Shown here piece after piece: positions 40,946 to 50,289 of a stretch of 64,000 nucleotides of DNA; the stretch's first letter is position 1, and each line of letters starts with the position of its first letter. The notes beneath the pieces are model-generated. The model had not been told where the DNA came from and searched no databases. It was given only the letters and a program-made list of their open reading frames with translations. This stretch comes from an uncultured Alphaproteobacteria bacterium (GTDB taxonomy: Bacteria > Pseudomonadota > Alphaproteobacteria > RF32 > CAG-239). The stretch spans positions 1 through 64,000 of the forward strand of contig CAKQLP010000006.1 of NCBI GenBank assembly GCA_934254675.1, in the 5' to 3' direction. The position numbers were made by a program, and so were the translations under genes.

Positions 40946-41539
40946 ATGGAAAAAGACAATATACAAAATTTGTTGCTGGAAACAGGAAGACAAATCGTTC
41001 GCGAAAAAGGAACGGATGCTTTGACGGTACGGAAATTATCGGAAGCATCAGGATGTTCTGTCGGTGCAATATATAATCAATTTTCAAATATGGATAATTT
41101 TATTGTTATTCAAAATTATATGACGTTGGACGAACTGTCGAATCGTTTGGAAAAAGTCAAAAAAACAGAAGACGCTTTTGTGGATATGAATAATTTTTTA
41201 CAGGCATTTGTTGATTATGTTATCGAAAATAAAAATCTATGGTATATGCTTCACAGTTTTCATTTGCGAAACAATAATCATACTTTTTCATATTTTTATT
41301 TGCGAAAAGTTGTCAAAATAACCGGATTGATTAACAAATTACTTATTCAACTTGTTCCCAATATGGAACGACCTGAAAGAATTTTGTCTTCACAGATTTT
41401 GTGGTTGTCTTTATTTGCTTTGAGTTCTTTTTTAACAAAAGATATCCTAGATTCATTTACAAAGGTTAATAAAAAAACAATATGCCAGCTTATGTTTAAT
41501 ACATATATCGCGGGATTGACGGTATTGGAGAAAAAATAA
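40946..41539 (+). CDS. TetR/AcrR family transcriptional regulator
   Basis: 197 residues. An N-terminal TetR DNA-binding domain (about 8-55: ETGRQIVREKGTDALTVRKL, then the recognition helix ASGCSVGAIYNQFSN) is followed by an all-helical ligand-binding region without assignable specificity. It lies 12 bases before a membrane M50-like gene, so the two are co-transcribed, and that gene or the divergent Mur ligase unit could be its target. Confidence 0.85.
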   Translation: MEKDNIQNLLLETGRQIVREKGTDALTVRKLSEASGCSVGAIYNQFSNMDNFIVIQNYMTLDELSNRLEKVKKTEDAFVDMNNFLQAFVDYVIENKNLWYMLHSFHLRNNNHTFSYFYLRKVVKITGLINKLLIQLVPNMERPERILSSQILWLSLFALSSFLTKDILDSFTKVNKKTICQLMFNTYIAGLTVLEKK

Positions 41540-41551
41540 AAGGCGTTAGCA

Positions 41552-42082
41552 ATGGAACAACTTTGGCTATATTTAAATACTCCGGATGTATTAAATAAAT
41601 TTGCAAATAATAGATTTTTTTTGATATTTTTTGTGATTGTTCTGTCTTCGGTCAAACGTTCCGCATATCAAAGTTTATGGTTGGCTATGTTGATTAATCT
41701 TCCCGGGACAGCGTTACATGAATGCGCGCATTTTATTGTTGGTTTGTTTTTTAATGCAAAGCCGGTGCGCTTTTCTATATTTCCGCAAAAAAAAGAGGAT
41801 AGATATGTTATGGGGCAAGTTGGTTTTTCTAACTTAAAATTTTATAATGCGTTGCCGTCGGCAATGGCACCTTTGTCGCTTTTGCTTTTAGCTTATTTGC
41901 TAAATTTGCATTTTTTTGAAATTTTTCCGTTTAACTTTGCGTCATACATTGCTTATTTATTTTTAATGACGGTTTTGATTGAAAACGCCATGCCTTCAAA
42001 AATGGATTTTGTGCAAGGTTTTCGCTTTATAAGCGGTGTTTTGCTGTACGCGGTTATATTAGCGGGAATTATCGTCTTTTAG
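41552..42082 (+). CDS. M50-like membrane metalloprotease homologue, downstream of tetR
   Basis: 176 residues, about five membrane helices. HECAH (about residue 57, in TALHECAHFIVGLFF) is an HExxH zinc motif inside a helix, as in M50 family site-2 proteases. A second motif is not clear; NAMPSKMDFVQG near residue 150 may take the place of NPDG-type ligands. Same general type as the gene at 36,902, without close sequence identity. Co-transcribed with the TetR gene. Confidence 0.6.
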   Translation: MEQLWLYLNTPDVLNKFANNRFFLIFFVIVLSSVKRSAYQSLWLAMLINLPGTALHECAHFIVGLFFNAKPVRFSIFPQKKEDRYVMGQVGFSNLKFYNALPSAMAPLSLLLLAYLLNLHFFEIFPFNFASYIAYLFLMTVLIENAMPSKMDFVQGFRFISGVLLYAVILAGIIVF

Positions 42083-42091
42083 CCGATGTTT

Positions 42092-42733
42092 TTAATTTTT
42101 TGGAGTGTCTTCGTCAGGGACGTCATCATCCTCATCAAATGAAAACTCGGAATTCCTGTTCATTTCAGTATTGACTATATTTTCAGGATTTTTAGCTTTA
42201 GCTGTATCTGAGCCGTATTCCATTTCATCCATGGAATTTTGGCTTTTATCTGATTTTTCAGTTTCAATGTTTTTTTGCGGAGGCATTACTTTTTTTAGCA
42301 TTGGCAAATTATCCCGTTTTGCCAATTGTTCTTCAGATAAAAGCTCGTTTGTCTCAACATTGGTGTTTAGACATTGCAGCAGCCAAACATCATAAATTGG
42401 ATGCTCCAAAGCATTTGTGGCCGGAGAGGATGACAGCATCCAGCCTTTAAAGACATTTGTTTCTTCTCCTTTTAAGTCTTTGTCAGAAATATCCACAAAA
42501 GCAAAATTTTCCGGTGTTTCTTCAACAGGGCGAGTTTTGCAACTACGGACAACAATTGAAAGAGAACCAAAGGTTATGCTGCCGTTAACAGGAACATTAA
42601 TAACACTGACATGTCCTGTTATTTTATCCATTGCTTGCATTCTTGCCGTGTTCATGTCAATTTCCGCCGCATGGGCATTTAGTGCGATAAAAAACAAAAA
42701 TATCGGTAAAAATTTAGTCTTCTGAATTATCAT
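42092..42733 (-). CDS. DUF2155 domain protein (exported)
   Basis: 213 residues. Signal peptide 1-22 (ending HAAE), then the DUF2155 domain: AMDKITGHVSVINVPVNGSITFG, VRSCKTRPVEETPENFAF, VFKGWMLSSSPATNALEHPIYDVWLLQC, with the conserved cysteine pair. The tail is long, acidic and disordered. The start with GGA seven bases before it is preferred; an ATG five codons upstream is possible. It overlaps the mlaD-like gene by about 20 bases, a neighbourhood common in Alphaproteobacteria. Function unknown. Confidence 0.8.
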   Translation of the reverse strand: MIIQKTKFLPIFLFFIALNAHAAEIDMNTARMQAMDKITGHVSVINVPVNGSITFGSLSIVVRSCKTRPVEETPENFAFVDISDKDLKGEETNVFKGWMLSSSPATNALEHPIYDVWLLQCLNTNVETNELLSEEQLAKRDNLPMLKKVMPPQKNIETEKSDKSQNSMDEMEYGSDTAKAKNPENIVNTEMNRNSEFSFDEDDDVPDEDTPKN

Positions 42734-43187
42734 TTTTAGTTCCGTCATCTGTTACCATAAAAATAATTTCACCAACCATGTCTTCAATGGTTTTAAAATC
42801 CTTTGTGTTTTTAAAAGAATCTCCCGATTGCAAATATTCTTTAGATTTTCCCGGTTCGATTTTAACAAATTTGTCACCAACCAAGCCATCGCTGACAATT
42901 GAGACAGTGCTGTCTTTAGGTAATTTGATGTTAGACGAAATGCTGAATGTTACATCCGCCATATAATCATCACCATTTAGTTTTTGAGAAGTGACGGTTC
43001 CAACTTTGATACCGTTGATGCGAACGTCGGATCCTACGCTTAACCCGCCGACTTTCATGAATTCGGCTTTGAGTTGATAACCTTTTACAACCTGTAAATC
43101 AGAAACGCGATAAGCGAATGCTAAAAAAAGCAACGCAACGATTAAAACAACTAACCCCATAATAGTTTCAACAGGTTTCTTTTTCAT
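42714..43187 (-). CDS. MlaD/MCE domain protein, second of a tandem pair
   Basis: 157 residues: an N-terminal membrane helix (about 7-27, IMGLVVLIVALLFLAFAY) and one MCE domain (VKGYQLKAEFMKVGGLSVGSD, VRINGIKVGTV, IKLPKDSTVSIVSDGLVGDKFVKI). MlaD forms a periplasmic hexamer that moves phospholipids with MlaE, MlaF and MlaB. Those partners are not in this window. The next MCE gene lies four bases upstream, so the two are co-transcribed. Confidence 0.87.
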   Translation of the reverse strand: MKKKPVETIMGLVVLIVALLFLAFAYRVSDLQVVKGYQLKAEFMKVGGLSVGSDVRINGIKVGTVTSQKLNGDDYMADVTFSISSNIKLPKDSTVSIVSDGLVGDKFVKIEPGKSKEYLQSGDSFKNTKDFKTIEDMVGEIIFMVTDDGTKNDNSED

Positions 43188-43191
43188 TTAA

Positions 43192-43713
43192 TTACTCCGT
43201 TTTTTCGTTTGAATCTATATTTTCTTTTTTGTCTGGACAAGTTTTTTTTCGTTTAGCTTTGCCGAGAGAAATAACTCGATCTATCAATTCATCCAAAATC
43301 ATGGCGTCTTGAGTATATTGAAATTCTCCTTCGGGTGCAATGTAATCTTCCGACCCGCCCGGTTCTATTTCAATGTATTTATTACCCATAATGCCAGAAC
43401 TAACAATTGCCGCACTGCTGTCATCGGGAATTTGCACTTGTGCGCCAATTTGCAAAGTCAATGTCGCACGATAATTATCATCCAAAACAGAAGCGACGAC
43501 CCGGCCGATATCCAAACCGGACATTCTGACTTTATCGCCGACAACTAAACCATCCGTGCGGTTAAATGTTGCGTAAATTTGGTAATCGGTATCTTCGGCG
43601 CCTTTCCAAACGTTGTGTTGTATTTTGAACATCACAATGCCTAATAAAAATACGCAGATGACGCAGAGTCCGATGATAAAGTTCTTTAGTTCTTCTTTAT
43701 TAAAGTTATCCAA
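43192..43713 (-). CDS. MlaD/MCE domain protein, first of a tandem pair
   Basis: 173 residues with a membrane helix (about 11-30, FIIGLCVICVFLLGIVMF) and one MCE domain (YQIYATFNRTDGLVVGDKVRMSG and VQIPDDSSAAIVSSGIMGNKYIEIEPGG), followed by a Lys-rich tail. It is a paralogue of the next gene. The tail differs, so the two may form a mixed ring or separate complexes. The gene diverges from the gld-like operon. Confidence 0.85.
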   Translation of the reverse strand: MDNFNKEELKNFIIGLCVICVFLLGIVMFKIQHNVWKGAEDTDYQIYATFNRTDGLVVGDKVRMSGLDIGRVVASVLDDNYRATLTLQIGAQVQIPDDSSAAIVSSGIMGNKYIEIEPGGSEDYIAPEGEFQYTQDAMILDELIDRVISLGKAKRKKTCPDKKENIDSNEKTE

Positions 43714-43803
43714 AATTTTACTCCAATAATCTTATTTTGTGATATTATTACCTCAATAAAAACAATTTGTCATCAAAGTTTTTTGATATTTATTGAAAAT
43801 AAT

Positions 43804-43833
43804 TGTTAAAGTTTAAAAAAAAATTGTTAAACT
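43804..43833 (+). promoter_or_regulatory. A-tract element upstream of the gld-like operon
   Basis: GTTAAAG, a nine-A tract, TTGTTAAACT. The final TTAAACT ends exactly 36 bases before the ATG, as in front of accA. A promoter role is likely but not shown. Confidence 0.35.
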
Positions 43834-43868
43834 AATAGCAATGCTTTTGTTTAGGGAAAGAATAGCGA

Positions 43869-44582
43869 ATGCTTTTAGTAAAGAATTTAAATAAAAATTT
43901 TGGAGCGATAAAAGCTCTGGATAATGTGAGTTTTGAATTAAAAAAAGGTCGAGTGACCCTTCTGCTGGGCGAAAACGGTGCGGGAAAATCAACTTTGTTA
44001 CGGCTTCTCAGCGGCTACTTGGAACCAGAAACCGGCGACATTGTGCTAGAACATGTCAGCTTGGAGAAACAGCGTACTGAATATTTGAAAAAAATAGGTT
44101 ATATTCCAGAAATTTCAACAATGTATGGCGAATTAAAAACTTTTGAGTTTTTGCAATTCATTGCAAATCTGCGTCAAATTTCACCAAAAGAAACAGAAGA
44201 AAAAATCAAGAAGATAATTCAACTTTTAGAATTGGAAAAAGTTATTTGCCAACGTTTGGACACGTTATCTAAAGGTTATAAAAAAAGGGTAGAGCTTGCA
44301 ACTGTTTTGTTGTCGGAACCTGAACTGGTGTTGCTGGACGAACCGACAGAAGGACTAGACCCTTTGCAAAAGGAAACTATTCGGAGAATTATAAAAAAAT
44401 ATGCGCAGAAACACATTGTTTTAATTTCGACACATGCGTTGGAAGATGTGGAAGCAATGGCCAGCGATATAATGATTATTCACGGCGGAAAATTGGAGGC
44501 AAAAGAGTCTTTTGAAAATTTAAAAAATAATAATTCAAAAAAATGGTTAGAAATCTTTAAAAAATTTAAGGAGGAAAGATAA
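43869..44582 (+). CDS. ABC transporter ATP-binding protein (GldA-like)
   Basis: 237 residues with Walker A GENGAGKST, the signature region LSKGYKKRVELA, Walker B VLLDEPTEGLD and the switch histidine region ISTHALEDVE. It pairs with a GldF-GldG fusion permease and a DUF4340 protein: the set called Gld-like ABC (GldA, GldF, GldG) in gliding bacteria, but present in many non-gliders. It energises export or surface remodelling whose substrate is unknown. The last base overlaps the next start. Confidence 0.85.
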   Translation: MLLVKNLNKNFGAIKALDNVSFELKKGRVTLLLGENGAGKSTLLRLLSGYLEPETGDIVLEHVSLEKQRTEYLKKIGYIPEISTMYGELKTFEFLQFIANLRQISPKETEEKIKKIIQLLELEKVICQRLDTLSKGYKKRVELATVLLSEPELVLLDEPTEGLDPLQKETIRRIIKKYAQKHIVLISTHALEDVEAMASDIMIIHGGKLEAKESFENLKNNNSKKWLEIFKKFKEER

Positions 44583-46906
44583 TGAGACAACAGTTTAAAA
44601 CTTTGTTTTTTAGAGAGTTCTCTAACTATTTTCGCAGTCCTTTGGCTTATTTCGTATTTTTTATTTATTTGTTTGCTTCAATCGGATCAGCTTTTTATTT
44701 TGGTTCGTTTTTAGCTATGCATGATACATCTTTATACGCTTTATTTTATGCTCAGCCGATTATTTTGGCCGTTTTGCTCCCATCTTTAACCATGAAATTG
44801 TGGGCGGAAGAATATAAACAGGGAACAATTGAGCTTTTGCTGACACAACCCGTTGATATTTGGGTTATACAAACGGCAAAATATTTTTCAGTAGTGTTGT
44901 TTTGTTTTCTGATGAGTTTGTTTTTGCTACCGTTTATATTTTACACATCAGAATGGCTGAATATTGATTGGCAAAATATATTATCGGATTTCTTAGGGTT
45001 ATGGTTATGTATGATGCTGTTTTGTTCAATCGGTACTCTCTTTTCGGCTTTTACAAAAAATGTGATAATTGCGTATTTATCAAGTTTTGCATTTACCGCG
45101 CTTTGGATTATTTTACCTTTTTTAGGTTTATATATTATTTATAATGATTTTTTATTCGCTGAGCTTGGATTGATAAACTTTGTTTATTTTGCATCATTAT
45201 CTTTTGTTTTTTGTGTTATAACTGTTGGTGTTATATATTTTAAATATAGTGTAAAAAAACATAGGCTTTTTACTTTTGCATCATTTACATTTTTGATGGT
45301 GGCTGGCGGAATATTTTTCAATATTGCTGTTTATAATTTTTTTGAAAACAAAATCGATTTTACAGAATCGAAGTTATATACGCCGAAATTTGAAACATTG
45401 CAGCTATTGGAAAATGTAAAAGAGCCGGTTATTATTGATGTTTATGCGTCTAAAGAATATATAAACAGAAATGCCGACTATTTTCATTATTTACAGCAAA
45501 TCAATCGTTTTTTGGAAAGATATGTAAAATATTCTAAGGGGATGATATCCTTAAATATTGTTTACGTTGATCCTTTTTCGGATTTGGAGGAGGATATTTT
45601 GGAAAAGGGTCTTTATTTTGAAACGAATGATAGCGGCAGTAAAGATTATTTAGGAGCAATTGTTCACTTAAAAGATGGCACCGAGAGCATAATCAAGCAA
45701 TTTTTGCTGCAACGCCAAATTTATTTGGAAAAGGATATTGATACGGCGTTGCTCAAGCTGATAGAGCCTGAACGTATAAAAAATATAGGGGTTTATATTG
45801 ATGCAACTCAAAATTTGGAGGGATTTCAGTCGATTTTATTGGATTTAGAAAATGATTATCATGTGTTTAATGTTTCACCATCAATGTATGAATTTTCGGA
45901 TAACGTCGATGCTTTGGTTATAATAAATCCTAAATCCATTTCGCCAATGCTGCGTTATGGTATTGACCAGTTTTTAATGCGCGGCGGAACTTTACTGGTA
46001 TTTTTTGATTTTTATACAGAAAGTCAATCCAAGCTGGTTAATGAAGAAGATTTACAAATTGTTGATTTCTTTAATAATTGGAAAATAAATCTTTTACCGG
46101 AAATGACAGATGAGGGTGTTTTAGGGAAAAATTGGGGAGTATTGCCATTTAAATTAAAATTTAATAAAGCGACATTGTTTAAGGTTTCGGATGATACTTT
46201 GTTGAAGGTTGAGCCTTTTATTTCTGCGGATAATGGGTTTATTGGGGCAGTGTTGTCTGGTGATTTTAGTTCGTTGTATCGCAAAAATCCTTATGAAAAT
46301 ACGGAAATTTTTCCATCAATGAAACCATTTTCTCCTGTTTCTGTAAAAATGGGAAAAGTTGCTGTTGTCGGGGATGTTGATTTTTTAGAAGATGCTTATT
46401 GGGTGGCAAATAGTTCTCCAGATCGGAATCCATATAGCGTTATAGAAAACAACGGCAATGGGCGGGCTTTTAAAACACTTGTTGATAATATGGTCGGTAA
46501 TGAAATTTATGAAAAAATTCCGTTAAATTCAAAAATGAAAAATAGAGAAAGCATTAGTCAAAAAATAAAAGCTAAGATATTTAGTGATTTTGAAGCTCCG
46601 TATCTGGCTTTGCAAAATAAAATTATTGAGCAAAAGCGCTTTTTGTTTGTTGCCGGCGGAGAAGATTTAGGACAATTTGAACAGATTTTACAAGTCAGTG
46701 AAGCAGGACAAAATTTGGCTCGAGATGAAAAAAAGTTACAGTCTTATGAATATGAAATGAAAAACTTATATGGACAAAGGGTAAAAAGAATGATGTTTTG
46801 GCAGATTTTGGGATTGCCTCTTTTGTTGGTTTTAGGACTGTTTTTTGCCTTAAAATATTTGTATAACCGCTATTGCAAAAAAATAAAGGAAACGTATCAT
46901 GTCTAA
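44582..46906 (+). CDS. GldF-GldG fusion ABC permease
   Basis: 774 residues. Residues 1-245 form an ABC-2 permease with six helices (GldF-like, opening FREFSNYFRSPLAYFVFF). Another helix precedes the long extracytoplasmic part (about 255-735), which has the ABC_transp_aux/GldG pattern: VKEPVIIDVYASKEY, FLERYVKYSKGMISL, IGVYIDATQ and DQFLMRGGTLLVFFDFY. A final helix ends the protein. The two units are separate genes in Bacteroidetes. Downstream, DUF4340 overlaps by eight bases, so the three genes are tightly coupled. Confidence 0.83.
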   Translation: MRQQFKTLFFREFSNYFRSPLAYFVFFIYLFASIGSAFYFGSFLAMHDTSLYALFYAQPIILAVLLPSLTMKLWAEEYKQGTIELLLTQPVDIWVIQTAKYFSVVLFCFLMSLFLLPFIFYTSEWLNIDWQNILSDFLGLWLCMMLFCSIGTLFSAFTKNVIIAYLSSFAFTALWIILPFLGLYIIYNDFLFAELGLINFVYFASLSFVFCVITVGVIYFKYSVKKHRLFTFASFTFLMVAGGIFFNIAVYNFFENKIDFTESKLYTPKFETLQLLENVKEPVIIDVYASKEYINRNADYFHYLQQINRFLERYVKYSKGMISLNIVYVDPFSDLEEDILEKGLYFETNDSGSKDYLGAIVHLKDGTESIIKQFLLQRQIYLEKDIDTALLKLIEPERIKNIGVYIDATQNLEGFQSILLDLENDYHVFNVSPSMYEFSDNVDALVIINPKSISPMLRYGIDQFLMRGGTLLVFFDFYTESQSKLVNEEDLQIVDFFNNWKINLLPEMTDEGVLGKNWGVLPFKLKFNKATLFKVSDDTLLKVEPFISADNGFIGAVLSGDFSSLYRKNPYENTEIFPSMKPFSPVSVKMGKVAVVGDVDFLEDAYWVANSSPDRNPYSVIENNGNGRAFKTLVDNMVGNEIYEKIPLNSKMKNRESISQKIKAKIFSDFEAPYLALQNKIIEQKRFLFVAGGEDLGQFEQILQVSEAGQNLARDEKKLQSYEYEMKNLYGQRVKRMMFWQILGLPLLLVLGLFFALKYLYNRYCKKIKETYHV

Positions 46907-47891
46907 AAAAAACTGGATATTGAACTGTGTCGCCGTTTGCGTATTAGGATTGTTGGCGGGAATGTCGTTTTTTTATACAGAACAAAAAAACGGTGAAAAT
47001 TTCAGAGGGCGTTTTGTGTTTAACCATACAAGGGAAAATATACGATTTTTGCAAAAAATAAAGATGACAACTCCCGAGTTTGGCGAAATCAATGTTTACC
47101 GGAAAAATGGCGGATGGTATTTTAAAGAGGCTTCGGATTATTTTGTAAATACGGAACAGTTGGCTAACTTTTATTATATGGTCAATAATTCAATCTTTAC
47201 AGCAGTGCAAGAGGCTCAAAAGAAAGATTTTGAACAAAATATGCTGATGCTTCCGGAAGAAAAAGAGACAAATAACGAGGGAACAACTATTGAAACATTT
47301 GATTCTGAAGGCAAATTGATGGATCGGGTTATTATTGGAAAAACACCGGATGACGGAGAAAGCTATTTTGCCCGTTTGCCGGAATATCCATATGTCTATA
47401 CGATTAATTCAGTTCGAGGGTTTTCCGGACAAGCGGATGCGTGGGTGCCTTTTCCATTACTGAAAATTCAACCTTCAATTATTGAAAATTTAGATATTCG
47501 GGGAACAATTTTGTCTTCTGATACTTTAAATCTTTATTTTCCTACATCGTTAAAGTTACAAAATTTATTAACGGCGCTGTCTTATTTAGGCTATACGGGA
47601 ATTGCTTATAAGGATGATATCCGGAATGAAATTTTAAAAAGCCCTCCGCATTTGTTAAAAATTGAGACAACAATAGGTTTGGTTTACATTTTAAAAATTT
47701 TTGAGCAGGGAGACAGCTATTGGCTTGCTGTTAATTTAGAGTACACAAAAATTCCAAGAAAGGAAGTTATTCCATTTGTAAACGAAAATAAAAAGTATTT
47801 TGATAAATGGTATTTTCAACTAGATACAGAACAAGGAAAAATTCTTTATGAAAGTAAAGCCAAGGATATTCTTGAAGGTTTTAAATTATAA
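46899..47891 (+). CDS. DUF4340 domain protein of the gld-like operon
   Basis: 330 residues. N-terminal membrane anchor (about 6-22) and an extracytoplasmic DUF4340 domain: NIRFLQKIKMTTPEFGEINVYRKNGGWYF, VIIGKTPDDGESYFARLP and AWVPFPLLKI. DUF4340 genes regularly follow GldG-type genes. Function unknown; probably part of the same envelope complex. It overlaps the fusion permease gene and ends at a bidirectional terminator. Confidence 0.78.
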   Translation: MSKKNWILNCVAVCVLGLLAGMSFFYTEQKNGENFRGRFVFNHTRENIRFLQKIKMTTPEFGEINVYRKNGGWYFKEASDYFVNTEQLANFYYMVNNSIFTAVQEAQKKDFEQNMLMLPEEKETNNEGTTIETFDSEGKLMDRVIIGKTPDDGESYFARLPEYPYVYTINSVRGFSGQADAWVPFPLLKIQPSIIENLDIRGTILSSDTLNLYFPTSLKLQNLLTALSYLGYTGIAYKDDIRNEILKSPPHLLKIETTIGLVYILKIFEQGDSYWLAVNLEYTKIPRKEVIPFVNENKKYFDKWYFQLDTEQGKILYESKAKDILEGFKL

Positions 47892-47900
47892 CTTAAAAGA

Positions 47901-47926
47901 AAAGCCTCAACAACAGTTGAGGCTTT
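47901..47926. terminator. Bidirectional Rho-independent terminator
   Basis: AAAGCCTCAAC and GTTGAGGCTTT pair perfectly over 11 bases around AACA, between the convergent DUF4340 and ackA genes. Confidence 0.85.
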
Positions 47927-47939
47927 AAATTCATTTTGC

Positions 47940-49127
47940 TTATTTATTCAGAGCAAGACGCATTGTGTCCTGAGCAATCACCAACTCTTCATCCGTTGGA
48001 ATGACGAACACTTTAACTTTAGAATCCGGTGTGGAAATCATAATTTCAGTTGCGTGTTTTTTATTGTTTTCATAATTTGGCTTAATTCCTAAGTAAGCCA
48101 GATGCTCCATAACCAGTTGGCGGATTATGACTCCGTGTTCGCCAACTCCGGCTGTGAAAACAATGGCGTCAACCCCACCTAAAACGGCAATGTAAGCGCC
48201 AATATATTTAAGTAAAGAATGGACATAGGTTTTGGTGGCTAAAATACATTTTTCATTTCCGCTCAAATAGCCGGCTTCAATGTCTCGATTATCTGAATAT
48301 CCGCATAAAGCCAGCATGCCGCTTTGTTTATTCATCATCTCGTTGACTTGATGCGGGCTTAAACCGTCTTTCTTTTCAATGTAAAGCGGAATATACGGAT
48401 CAATGTCGCCACAGCGCGTGCCCATAATTGTACCGGCCAGCGGGGTGAATCCCATAGAGGTATCAAGACAAACGCCATTGTCAATAGCGGAAATTGAGGC
48501 GCCGTTTCCCATGTGACAGGTGATGATTTTGCCTTTTTTCCCAATTAATTCGGCGCAACGTTCAGAAACATATTTATGAGAAGTGCCATGAAAGCCATAA
48601 CGGCGGATTTTGTTGCGCACATATTGGTCTTCAGGCAAAGCGTAGCGATAAGCTTCCGGAGGCATGGTCTGATGGAAAGAAGTGTCAAATACAGCTACTT
48701 GCGGAATGTTTGGCAAAACAGCTTTAACCGCTTTAATTCCTAAAACATGTGCTGGATTATGCAATGGCGCCAAATCGGAAAGGCCGGCAATTTGCTCGAT
48801 TACCGTATCGTTAATTAAAACCGAACCCTTGAAAATGTCTCCGCCTTGCACGATGCGGTGACCGACAGCGCTTAACTCCTCTAGATTTTGCAACGCACCG
48901 TTTAAAAGACACCCCAGAACATCTTTGATGGCTTCGGCATGGGTCGGCATATTAATTAATTCTTCTTTCTTATCTGCGCCGGTATGCTGATATTTCAAAA
49001 TTGAATTGGCTTGACCGATGCGTTCGGCAATTCCTTTAGAAACAACATTGTATTGGTTGTTTACAATATTGTATAGCTGAAATTTAAGTGAAGAAGAACC
49101 GCAATTTATAACAAGAATTTTTTCCAT
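47940..49127 (-). CDS. ackA: Acetate kinase
   Basis: 395 residues, full length. Motifs: VINCGSSSLKFQ at the N-terminus, VGHRIVQGGD, VFDTSFHQTMPPEAY, RRYGFHGTSHKYV, HMGNGASI, MGTRCGDIDP and FTAGVGEHG. It converts acetyl phosphate and ADP to acetate and ATP. It lies 12 bases after pta, in a classical pta-ackA operon for overflow or fermentative acetate formation. Confidence 0.97.
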   Translation of the reverse strand: MEKILVINCGSSSLKFQLYNIVNNQYNVVSKGIAERIGQANSILKYQHTGADKKEELINMPTHAEAIKDVLGCLLNGALQNLEELSAVGHRIVQGGDIFKGSVLINDTVIEQIAGLSDLAPLHNPAHVLGIKAVKAVLPNIPQVAVFDTSFHQTMPPEAYRYALPEDQYVRNKIRRYGFHGTSHKYVSERCAELIGKKGKIITCHMGNGASISAIDNGVCLDTSMGFTPLAGTIMGTRCGDIDPYIPLYIEKKDGLSPHQVNEMMNKQSGMLALCGYSDNRDIEAGYLSGNEKCILATKTYVHSLLKYIGAYIAVLGGVDAIVFTAGVGEHGVIIRQLVMEHLAYLGIKPNYENNKKHATEIMISTPDSKVKVFVIPTDEELVIAQDTMRLALNK

Positions 49128-49139
49128 TATTATAATCCT

Positions 49140-50144
49140 TTACTTTTGAGCTTGAATACATGTAATAGCAATGGCGCCGACAATGTCTTCCGCAAAGCAA
49201 CCGCGCGACAAATCATTGACAGGAGAATTTAATCCTTGCAAAATAGGACCATAGGCCTCGCATCCGCCTAATCTCTGTAAGAGTTTGTATCCAATGTTTC
49301 CCGCTTCGAGATTTGGAAAAATTAGAATGCGGGCATGGCCGGCAACATGGCTGTTTGGAGCTTTTTTAGCGGCAACAACGGAATCTAAAGCCGCATCGGC
49401 TTGCAATTCTCCGTCAACCTCAATGCCTTTGTTTTTATATTCATCGGTCAGCAAGGCATTTTGAACCATTTGAGTGGCGCGGACAACTTTATCTACGGCG
49501 TCGCCTTTTCCCGAGCCTTTGGTTGAATATGAAAGCATAGCGATGGAGGGCTCAATGCCAAAATGAAGAGCGGTTTCTGCGGCATTTAAAGCGATATCAG
49601 CCAATTCTTTGTCAGTTGGCTCAATAATAATGCCGCAGTCAGACAAAATGTAAGGTTTGTTATTGGCTAATATAATGAAAAATGAAGAAACGCTGCTGCC
49701 TTTTTTAGCGGATTTGATAATTTGTAAAGCCGGACGTACTGTGTCGGCGGTGGAGTGGTCAGCTCCTGAAACCATACCATCTGCGTGGCCAGCTTTTATC
49801 ATCAATGTTCCAAAATAATTGTAATTTAAAGCCAATTTTTCCGCATCCTCATGGCTTAGTCCTTTTTCTTTGCGCAAGTTGTAAAGCAACTCAACATATT
49901 CTGGCAAGCGAGAATCTTCTTCGGGTCTGATTATCTCTATATCCGTTAAATCCCAATTATTTTTAGCATAAAATTCTTTGATTTTTAGTGTATCACCCAA
50001 AATGATAACTTTGGCAGCTTTGGCGGCTGTAATTAGGTGCGCCGCATTCAAAACACGCTCATCTTCACCTTCGGGAAGCACAATGGTTTTGATGTCTTTT
50101 TTTGCCCGTTCCAGCAGGCTTTTGATGTAGGTGCTTTTTATCAT
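49140..50144 (-). CDS. pta: Phosphate acetyltransferase, short form
   Basis: 334 residues, the catalytic PTA_PTB domain only; the N-terminal regulatory part of the long E. coli type is absent. Motifs: VLPEGEDERVLNAAHL, DGMVSGADHSTADTVRPALQ, SVSSFFIIL, AMLSYSTKGSGKG, ELQADAALDS and NLEAGNIGYKLLQRLGG. It makes acetyl phosphate from acetyl-CoA. First gene of pta-ackA. Confidence 0.96.
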   Translation of the reverse strand: MIKSTYIKSLLERAKKDIKTIVLPEGEDERVLNAAHLITAAKAAKVIILGDTLKIKEFYAKNNWDLTDIEIIRPEEDSRLPEYVELLYNLRKEKGLSHEDAEKLALNYNYFGTLMIKAGHADGMVSGADHSTADTVRPALQIIKSAKKGSSVSSFFIILANNKPYILSDCGIIIEPTDKELADIALNAAETALHFGIEPSIAMLSYSTKGSGKGDAVDKVVRATQMVQNALLTDEYKNKGIEVDGELQADAALDSVVAAKKAPNSHVAGHARILIFPNLEAGNIGYKLLQRLGGCEAYGPILQGLNSPVNDLSRGCFAEDIVGAIAITCIQAQK

Positions 50145-50289
50145 TATAAACGTCCTTTAATATGTTAAAAATTTTTTTACTATTACTTAACCGCTGATTT
50201 TTTAAAATTCGATTAAAATATTTGATAAAAGTTTTGCTTTTTCGGTTAAGCTATACTATTTTAAGATAAAAGACTCAAGGAGATTTTTT

